Below are positions 48,901 to 64,000 of a DNA stretch of 64,000 nt, in pieces. Source of the stretch: Meandrina meandrites (lineage: Eukaryota > Cnidaria > Anthozoa > Scleractinia > Meandrinidae); assembly GCA_963693305.1 (NCBI GenBank), contig OY855911.1, positions 34,310,439 through 34,374,438 on the forward strand. Reading direction: 5' to 3'. The first letter of the stretch is position 1; each line of letters opens with the position of its first letter. The translations under genes were made by a program, and so were the position numbers. The notes below the pieces were generated by a model, which saw nothing but the letters and a program-made list of their open reading frames with translations, searched no databases and was not told where the DNA came from.

Positions 48901-51900
48901 TAAATGCAGTCAGAAAATAAAACCTAAACTTGTATTAGTTAAGTTGAAATGAGATGTATCTTGTGTCCAATTTAAAGCACGCTTTCTTTTTAAAATGGCT
49001 TCACATGAGAGCATTGTTAGACACGTTTCTCTTGCTGTTTTTGATAACTTTGTCAACTAATAAAACACTCACCTGAAGCTGCCTAAGCCTGTTAAGATAA
49101 ACAGTCTCATTGTTCTGAAAGTTGGCAGTCTTCAACACTATACAAACAGACACAAGTGGGTTTAAAATGTAGTCACCAAGAAATAGAAACAGGAAATTGT
49201 GAGTTTTAAGTTATTCTTTTTCCTCTTACAGCTCATGCATGGTGCTATAATTTCAGTTGGGAGGCAGAATAAGTGCCAGTTTTGGCAAATCTTCCTTGAA
49301 GCACTTGCAGAGTTTCCGAATCTAAAATAAATATTTCAAATGGTTCCTTTTTTCCAGAGGATAAAGTATACCCAGACATGACTGTATTGAACTGTTTAGG
49401 TTTTATCCTTACCTCCAGGTAACTCAGGATAATATGTTGCCTCCATTTGCTGTATGCCGTCTGATGTGAACAATAGCTCTGATATGCCTTCATTTACCAT
49501 AAGCTGAAAAAATTTAATACAGTTTACATACTGATAAAAAATAACTCCACATATGGTAAGGAAAAGAGTTCACTTATTTTCTTAACCTGTACTGTAACTG
49601 AGATGCCTCGTAAACAAACTCTGTCATTGAGGTGAAAGTGGAATCAGAGGACATCTCAGTTTTTTAGCTATATTAGCAGGTATATGGGAGTCCATGTCCA
49701 GGAACAGGCAGGAGTACTTCCTGCCATATGAAACCACTTTATGAAAAATGCTTACTTTTTTATTGAAGAAACATTAAGAAAACTATACAATATTAAGGCC
49801 TAATACAATACTTTAAACCACACTACATTACACTATAGCACACTATATGTAATCAATAATAAAATACACCATAATAATTATTCCGAAGTTTAGTTAGACA
49901 TAGTACACTATTTACTTATTTTACAGAAGAATTGAAAGGAAGGTAAAAGGACAAGGAAAAAGAAAAGAAAAGAAAGGGGCAGACAGAATGCAAGGGCAGG
50001 AGGCACATTAAAATTATAATTTTCTTACAGTTTTAAGGTGTGCCATGTATTCTGGGCTGAGTTCATGTTCTCCAAAACTGCCATATTCATTTTCCACTTG
50101 GAAAGCGATAATAGGGCCACCAACAGAATACTGAAAAAATCAGATAACATTGGATTAAAATATTAGGGCTGGTAACAAGAGGCATGGTTTGTAAAGCCAT
50201 AATAGGGTTGCCAAAAGAATATTGAAAAATTAAATTAAAATAAGGGTTGGTTACACAAGGCATGGTTTGTATGGTATAATGTTCTTGGGTATGATGGTTG
50301 CTTTAATTTGGACTGTAGGCAGGGCTAAGAAGTCAGTGAACAAGGGACAGTTAAAATGCCGCCAAAACAATCTTGTCCCCAGAGTCTGATTTTCTTTTGG
50401 TCAGCACCAAGAACATGGACTCTGGCCAGACCCAATTTCAAAGCATGCATATAGTGCTTTTGTGTGATTCTCGGCCAATCAGGATTGAGTGAGCAGAACA
50501 ACTGGAATTCCGTGAATCACAGACTTTGAATCGGGTCTGGCCAGAGTATGCATTCTTAATGCTGACCAAAAAGAAAAGCGGGCTCAGGAGACAAAATTGC
50601 CACAGTCACACCTGAAAAAAATTAAAAAATTAATTTATTCATTCAACAATTTTTTTATTACATGTAACAACTTCAATGTGATAAGTTACTGCAAACAACT
50701 GTTATAATATCAAATTTACCTGAAGAGGGACTAGTATTGGAAGAAGTTTCTTGAAATATTTCTCTACAGCATGAACGTAAGGATGGTACATTGATCTTAG
50801 CTTCATCTTGGGATCATGTAAAAGCCAGCTATTGGGAGAACAATTTGGCATAATTATTTCAAACAGGTAAATACAAATTAATTAATTTCTTAGTACTGTA
50901 GTTTTTTTCTGACACTCTTCTACATTGAGTGTTACTTGTTAATTGCTTAAACTTTAGTTTCATTGCCAAATAATTTAGACCAATCAAAAGTTATGCATCC
51001 TGATGAAGTAGCCTTTAAAACCAACCATAATTCTTTCACGGACGGTATCAAAACCAACGATGACTATATAATTATGGCATTCACCCAAAGCTCCCCATGC
51101 CTATTCGGATCTATGCATCTGTTAATACCCATCTCTTGCTCAATTGATCCCATCATGCTTTTTTAGACTTATTCCTACTTTATCAGCTTATTTGGCAAGA
51201 AAAGTGATGATCACAGACATCATGTTGATATAGTGGCACAATGAACATGCCTCCTCGAGGCTGGTGGTCATGGACAGTTAGGAGTCAGTGGAAATTAAAT
51301 ATTATGCTTTACTGACTCAAGATTTAGCAATGTTCTTTACCTTGGCAGTCCTCCAAGATCCCACTCTGCACAGATGTATGGTCCAGGACGAACAATCACA
51401 TATAAACCAACTGACTGGGCTACCTTGATAAAATGGCTGCATACCAATTATAAAACAAAAAAATAATGGATACAATATGAAAATGGCATTATACCCCATT
51501 GATCTGTTTAGTCACTTGTTTAGATGCCAAATGCTTTAAAGCAACAACAAGGTCTCATCATTCTTGCTTGTCCTTTGAAACTAGTGAAGATTATACCTGC
51601 TCCCAGTTAGGTTAAGAGCCAATGGACCTGGGATGGGACCTCTTTTCCTTTTACCCTCAGCTTTCCATCTCTCCATCTTATTTCAAAGGTGGGAGAGAGG
51701 GGGTCATTATAATCATAATTTAACAGTGTCTTGGACCTATATTGCATGTTGCAAGAAAACATTTATTCTGATCAGTCAGCAACAAGACTAGCAGAAGTTT
51801 GTCACAGTCGTGCCACCAGTGATTTAACAAGCTTTTGCCTGTCTGTTCTAGACAAAACTTCAATATGACATTAAACTCACGCTATATCCAAGATTCCTTT

Positions 51901-52852
51901 GAAGTTAAACTGTCCTTTGATTTCTTCATGAAGATTCCAGGGAACGTAACTGTGGAGAAACATTTGTTGATGAGAATGCATTATTATTTATTTCTGTAGT
52001 ACACATATGTATTAAAATTCATTTGTTAAATTTGACGGCCATTCCATTTTATATCCATACCCGAGGGGCCTGAAGAGGTAAAATGGGAACTGGAATAAAA
52101 ATTTGGGCAAATTTTCACTGGGAAAATGAGATTTGGGTCAGCAGGACGGGATTCGGTCACTGGGAATGGGAAATAACACATAAAAAAAACACAATAGAAC
52201 TGGGACTAGGATTTTGAAAATTTGCAAAAACAGTAGGCTGGGAAATGGGATTTTGGCAAAATTTGGGCTGATTAATACTCCTCCTCCCTTCAGGAGCCTC
52301 ATATCCCCCCCTCGCCCACCCCCTGCAGATGAGGCAAGTAAAGTGCAAACAACTGATGCCGAGATGATGCAAGTAAAGTGTATACAATTGATGCCACCCC
52401 TCCCCCCCAGAAATAACCTGGTTTGTCTTATCTTTGAAAAAAAGCCGCAAATGTTTCGGGGAGCGGGGGGAGGGGGGAAGGTAGATATAAAATGGAATGG
52501 CCTTTGCTTTTTGCTTGGCTTACATAAAAAATTAGTGCAATAAAAGCATTATAAACTAAACCATAATCATTACAACATTCACTTACGTTTCGACAGTATT
52601 CAGTCCCATGGCTTTTAGTTTGAGTAGCCGATCTTTCCAATATTCTGGCACAACTCTGAAATAGTGTATCGATCCACTCAAAATTCGAAAAGGCTTTGCT
52701 TCGAGCATGAATTCCCGATTTTCTGTTCTTAAAACTCTACTTTCCAAGGGTGCGCTTTTGTAATGTTGAATCGCCATCCAAAGAATAAGACATCCTGACA
52801 GCCCAAGAAGTATCAGCGTGGGCTTCCTGCGAAAATAGATTGTTTTCATCAT
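42987..52852 (-). CDS. GLB1L2: GH35 beta-galactosidase-1-like protein (GLB1L2-like), copy B
   Basis: Paralogue of the 14133-40487 gene; 664 aa in 18 exons, in transcription order: 52852-52587, 51949-51881, 51436-51341, 50828-50720, 50130-50029, 49503-49413, 49137-49073, 47594-47444, 47243-47163, 47067-46969, 46686-46651, 46272-46220, 45662-45513, 45102-44977, 44592-44511, 44289-44202, 43838-43601, 43079-42987. All GT-AG; sum 1995 nt, in frame. Basic N terminus and signal anchor at residues 12-28 predict type II membrane attachment. Barrel motifs: [29 protein letters not shown], acid/base Glu195 in VENEYG, nucleophile Glu275 in [23 protein letters not shown]-terminal [11 protein letters not shown]. 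The start is the first of two adjacent ATGs. One intron (44593-44976) is absent from copy A, where the corresponding sequence is a single 199-nt exon. The chemistry matches copy A; substrate preference cannot be read. Confidence 0.95.
43134..43274. mobile_element. Pogo/Tigger-like MITE in the last intron of copy B
   Basis: TA-flanked termini: TACAGTGGAACCTCGATTTA at 43134 and the inverted TATATCGAGATTTCCACCGTA ending at 43274. The CAGTGGAACCTCG terminus is typical of pogo/Tigger elements; only 141 bp remain. Confidence 0.75.
43925..44100. mobile_element. MITE with TACCTTATCGTTACTT termini
   Basis: Inverted arms TACCTTATCGTTACTTATTT (43925) and AAATAAGTAACAATAAGGTA (ends 44100), extending through CGCGGAACTTAATT / AATTAAGTTCCCACG. 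TA at both outer ends. In intron 16 of copy B. Confidence 0.8.
47621..48249. mobile_element. TIR element with TTAA ends and an internal direct repeat
   Basis: Starts TTAAGACGGAATCCGCCAGG and ends CCTGGTGGATTCCGTCTTAA, with further pairing through GTTGGACAAAA / TTTTGTCCAAC. TTAA at both ends fits piggyBac-type insertion, although the terminus lacks the usual CCC. The interior is two copies of a segment of about 200 bp (about 47671 and 47877), sharing TTTTGTGTTACTGCTTCAAA and similar blocks. Confidence 0.7.
48285..48650. repeat. Probable dispersed repeat, G-rich
   Basis: Begins with a G run of about 15 bases and GGTACTCCGTATACTGGAC, ends near GGTGGAGCCTCCCAC. It looks like a dispersed non-coding repeat, but no second copy lies in this window. 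Confidence 0.35.
48660..48900 (-). mobile_element. tRNA-derived SINE
   Basis: Read on the minus strand: a tRNA-like head (GGCAAGTGGCCTAATGGTAA, later TTTGAGTCCCGGCTGG), then TCTTGGGCAAGACACTTTAC, TCTCACAGTGCCTC, and a tail GGACCAGCATCCCATCCAG. This matches the layout of widespread invertebrate SINEs with a conserved central domain. In intron 7 of copy B. Confidence 0.7.
50373..50594. mobile_element. Foldback MITE in intron 4 of copy B
   Basis: Arms of about 70 bp: TTGTCCCCAGAGTCTGATTT..TTTTGGTCAGC..TCTGGCCAGACCC pairs with GGGTCTGGCCAGAG..GCTGACCAAAAAG..CTCAGGAGACAA. Confidence 0.8.
52037..52502. mobile_element. TIR element in intron 1 of copy B
   Basis: Termini GGCCATTCCATTTTATATC (52037) and GATATAAAATGGAATGGCC (ends 52502). 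Interior has repeated GGGAATGGGA-type words and C/G runs, no coding capacity. Confidence 0.75.
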
Positions 52853-53415
52853 TGTCCCACGGGCGTTCGTGAACAAGACTTCGAGTAACTATAACATCAG
52901 CTGGGTGTAAAAGATTGCGCTCCAAGAAAATGAACAACTTGACTTAGTGTTGCGACAAAAACAAAGCAGGAAAATCGATGCTAGTATAAGGAAAGTATTA
53001 ATCCAAAACAGATCCACATGTAGTTTTTCCATATATTACAAACACAAAGCCGGAGAGAGCGCCACAAGTCACAAACAAGTGCAAAATTTCGAGTAAGTCA
53101 GCGGTCATTGCAAAAAGCTACTTAGCTAGGGAGGGGCTAGGCCTATTAGCATCCAAGTGGACATTATTGGAAAAAAAATTGTAAAAATTCGGTAAATTTT
53201 ATTAATTTGGCATCCAGTAATCTTAGAAGAAATTAATAGTCTATTTTCGTTCCTTATCACACAATTCCAAATGATTGATGGATGAGCCGCAGATGCTTAA
53301 CCTTACCCCTCCCCTGCTAAGTATGATTATTTCCCGCGACAACTGTCCCATATCGTGTTTCACATGCAAATCCCGTCACTTTGAATGAGCTAAAGTAACT
53401 TCAGGACATGTAATA

Positions 53416-53685
53416 TACCGTAAAATTCCGGTTATAAGCCCGTCTCCGATTATAGGCCCATCTAACTCGACCCGGGAAACAAAAAAATACATCCGCTTAT
53501 AAGCCCTCCCCCGGATATAAGCCCCCCTCTGCTGAATAAAAGTGCTGAACAGGGCTAAATGTTGGCTCGTTTCGAAACATCACCCCCCCCCCCCCCCCGG
53601 ATATAAGCCCCTCCGTTTATAAGCCCACCCAAAAACCCTTACGAAGTTGCATAAGCCCAGGGCTTATAACCGGAATTTTACGGTA
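53416..53685. mobile_element. MITE with perfect 26-bp TIRs and internal subrepeats
   Basis: TACCGTAAAATTCCGGTTAT..AAGCCC (53416-53441) is exactly inverted at 53660-53685, with TA target duplications included. The interior holds several copies of the motif CCGGATATAAGCCCC and variants, plus a C run of about 17. The perfect arms suggest recent insertion. Confidence 0.9.
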
Positions 53686-53939
53686 TATTTTAACATGTTG
53701 CATAAATACTGAATCAAACGACGGTCTCAAACTGTAAGCAACATCATCGAAACATCATTTTCACCAAGCCTCCTCTAGCAGGTGTGTAATTCAATAGATT
53801 CTCGTTTAGATATCTACATTCCTCGCCCTGCCAGTGCCTCCCTCGGATTGGCTAGGCTGGGGAGGCAAGAACTGAAGTTACGACATGAACTCAAGTTTAT
53901 AACTGATTGAACGGGAATTGCCAAAACAAACAAGCTCGG

Positions 53940-54030
53940 TATATACCACACAACTGAATAGTGCTTTCCGCGCGCGATGATTGGTTAACTCGGAGGTGTG
54001 ATTAGCAAAGTACCATTCACCTCCACCAAC
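53940..54030. mobile_element. Partial copy of the TATATACCACACAA MITE
   Basis: TATATACCACACAACTGAAT..AGTGCTTTCCGCGCGC..GATTGGTTAACTCGG matches the element at 42135 in the same orientation. The right inverted end is missing. Confidence 0.7.
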
Positions 54031-54353
54031 CACTTGGGTGAATAATTATTAATTCTAAAAAACTTCTGCCAGATGATCGTGAAGTTATCCTGGTAATTCG
54101 ACTACAGCTAGGAAGAGTGGAAACCTCACTTCTTAGATAACCTGGAACAGATCAATATTGCATACGGGGGGGCTAGAATTTTAGTTGATCACTTGCCTGG
54201 CGCTGACTAGAAATCATTAAAGAAGTCAAGACGAAGAGCAAATGAACGAGACCCTCACCCTTATAACAGCTGGTGGTCAATTGCAAACGCTCCAGCAACA
54301 ACAAGTCAGACAAAAAACGAGGACAAGAAAAGCACTGAGATGAATATAGTGAG

Positions 54354-54359
54354 TTTATT
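54354..54359 (-). terminator. Candidate CFAP91 polyadenylation signal
   Basis: TTTATT on the + strand reads AATAAA on the minus strand, about 245 bp beyond the CFAP91 stop codon. It is the first canonical signal seen clear of the coding end. Confidence 0.45.
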
Positions 54360-54600
54360 TACACATCGTATACATAATACTGTACATTCTAGAGGACAGT
54401 GGTGTCTGTTCAAAAGGGATAACTGTTCCGATTTTTCGTTCTACCACAAGGCTTCGGAAGTCAAGTTAATCATCATGACAGATCAAATTGGCAAACATGC
54501 TTTCAACTCACAATATAAAAGCACTTCATTACTCGAGCTAATATTCAGCCTATACAATTCAAACTAAATAATTTCAAAATAAACTTTGTAACGCTGTCAG

Positions 54601-63421
<8,821 letters not shown>

Positions 63422-63511
63422 GGTGAAATCACTGAATAAATTTGAGAATTTTACTGAGGGAAATTTCACATTCTGTCAAAACAAAATGGCCGGCGCGAAA
63501 GTTTCTGTGTT

Positions 63512-63525
63512 GTTGTCATGGCGAC
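63512..63525. promoter_or_regulatory. RFX X-box, perfect consensus
   Basis: GTTGTCATGGCGAC fits the X-box consensus RYYNYYWWRRNRAC at every position and reads as an X-box on both strands. It lies 90 bp upstream of the CFAP91 ATG and 127 bp upstream of the CFAP68 ATG at 63653. Confidence 0.75.
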
Positions 63526-63576
63526 CAGGTGGTTTACGGGCTTGTTGGCGCCCATGCTTCTCGCCAGAAAACCATT

Positions 63577-63590
63577 GTTGTCATATCAAC
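63577..63590. promoter_or_regulatory. Second X-box-like motif
   Basis: GTTGTCATATCAAC matches the X-box consensus with one mismatch (T in the right half) and shares its first eight bases with the motif at 63512. Confidence 0.45.
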
Positions 63591-63652
63591 AAAGTCGAAC
63601 ACTGAAGACAAGACTAAAGAAATCATATCTCGATATCTGCCACTATTCCAAG

Positions 63653-63877
63653 ATGTCTTACGCTACTTCCCAGAATGTAATGCCTTTTGTAAGTGAGCTT
63701 AGAGCGACAGGACACGGTGAAGTTTGGGATCACACGGACGAAAAGAAACTACAACAGTTCGGCTGGAGATGCACAAACACTGAAAGTTCCTACGACACAA
63801 AGACCCTGATCGGCAACTGGAGTGAACAACGATTTGATATCAATAGAATTTCTAAACCGAAACCTATTCCTTCACGG
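63653..63877 (+). CDS. CFAP68: Cilia- and flagella-associated protein 68, first coding exon (partial)
   Basis: C11orf1/FAP68 family, a small microtubule inner protein of axonemal doublets. The exon encodes 75 residues and ends at CGG|GTAAGA; the rest is beyond the window. Family signature: GHGEVWDHTDEKKLQQFGWR, then CTNTESSYDTKTLIGNW, SEQRFDINRISKPKPIPS, which align with human GHGEVW..YGWRCTTNE..TLMGNWNQERYD. The frame is open back to an ATG at 63518 (45 more residues, Leu/Arg/Lys-rich), but that ATG sits inside the X-box and the extension resembles nothing in the family, so I prefer ATG 63653 (MSYATSQNVMPFVSEL). Divergent to CFAP91. Confidence 0.85.
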
Positions 63878-64000
63878 GTAAGATGGCTTTAAGCGATACT
63901 ACACTTTACTCAAATCGAAGTTTTGGACTGGTGCCATGGCTAATCTGTTTTATCAGGTTTAATGGTTGACCAATGGATAAAGATATTTTTATTCTTCGCT
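63878..64000 (+). other. Start of CFAP68 intron 1
   Basis: Begins GTAAGATGG directly after the CFAP68 exon. No acceptor followed by family-like coding sequence appears before the window ends. Confidence 0.7.

Larger units (their letters stand above)
52853..54600. other. Intergenic: copy B promoter side and CFAP91 3' flank
   Basis: Contains the presumed promoter of galactosidase copy B next to 52852 (no clear core motif seen), a 270-bp MITE at 53416, a partial MITE copy at 53940, and the CFAP91 3' untranslated region to about 54354. No additional gene was recognised. Confidence 0.6.
63422..63652. promoter_or_regulatory. Bidirectional promoter between CFAP91 and CFAP68
   Basis: The two start codons are 231 bp apart and point away from each other, so both promoters and 5' leaders fit in this stretch. 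It contains two RFX X-box-like motifs (63512 and 63577). No TATA box was seen. Confidence 0.75.

Noticed and set aside
54340..54567. 75-codon + strand open frame in the CFAP91 3' flank
   Set aside because: Antisense to the CFAP91 3' untranslated region, AT-rich, no family features.

Overview
The window is animal nuclear DNA: AT-rich, intron-rich, dense in short inverted-repeat transposons. Its protein-coding genes encode metazoan lysosomal-type beta-galactosidase relatives and motile-cilium proteins. I infer an anthozoan cnidarian, probably a coral, from the mix of mobile-element families; the sequence alone does not prove this. I see no bacterial, viral or CRISPR content.

Layout. (1) 1-14,132 has no gene I can support. 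It holds a 3.8-kb, almost perfectly homogeneous 55-bp satellite (2,405-6,215) abutting a foldback element, a decayed Penelope-like endonuclease fragment (7,941-8,308), and loosely similar repeated segments at 11.1-13.1 kb. (2) 14,133-40,487 (+) is a 17-exon GH35 beta-galactosidase (GLB1L2-like, 683 aa). Its intron 5 is inflated to about 16 kb by a TIR transposon, a 30-bp minisatellite and a 14.5-kb array of about 900 copies of a 16-bp unit. Intron 7 holds a diverged relative of that array bracketed by an exact duplicate of the end of exon 7. (3) 42,987-52,852 (-) is an 18-exon paralogue of the same enzyme (664 aa), tail-to-tail with the first, with almost the same exon phases and lengths. (4) 54,601-63,421 (-) is an 18-exon CFAP91 (MAATS1) orthologue of 835 aa. 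(5) 63,653 to the window edge (+) is the first coding exon of CFAP68 (C11orf1 family).

Functional picture. The two galactosidases are both predicted type II membrane-anchored GH35 enzymes with both catalytic glutamates intact, so they look like a local duplication kept as two active enzymes. CFAP91 (radial-spoke/calmodulin-associated complex) and CFAP68 (doublet-microtubule inner protein) are divergently transcribed from a promoter of about 230 bp that contains a perfect-consensus RFX X-box and a second near match. This suggests shared ciliogenic control. Splice sites were chosen by GT/AG signals and reading-frame continuity; every joined CDS stays in frame, but no transcript evidence was available.
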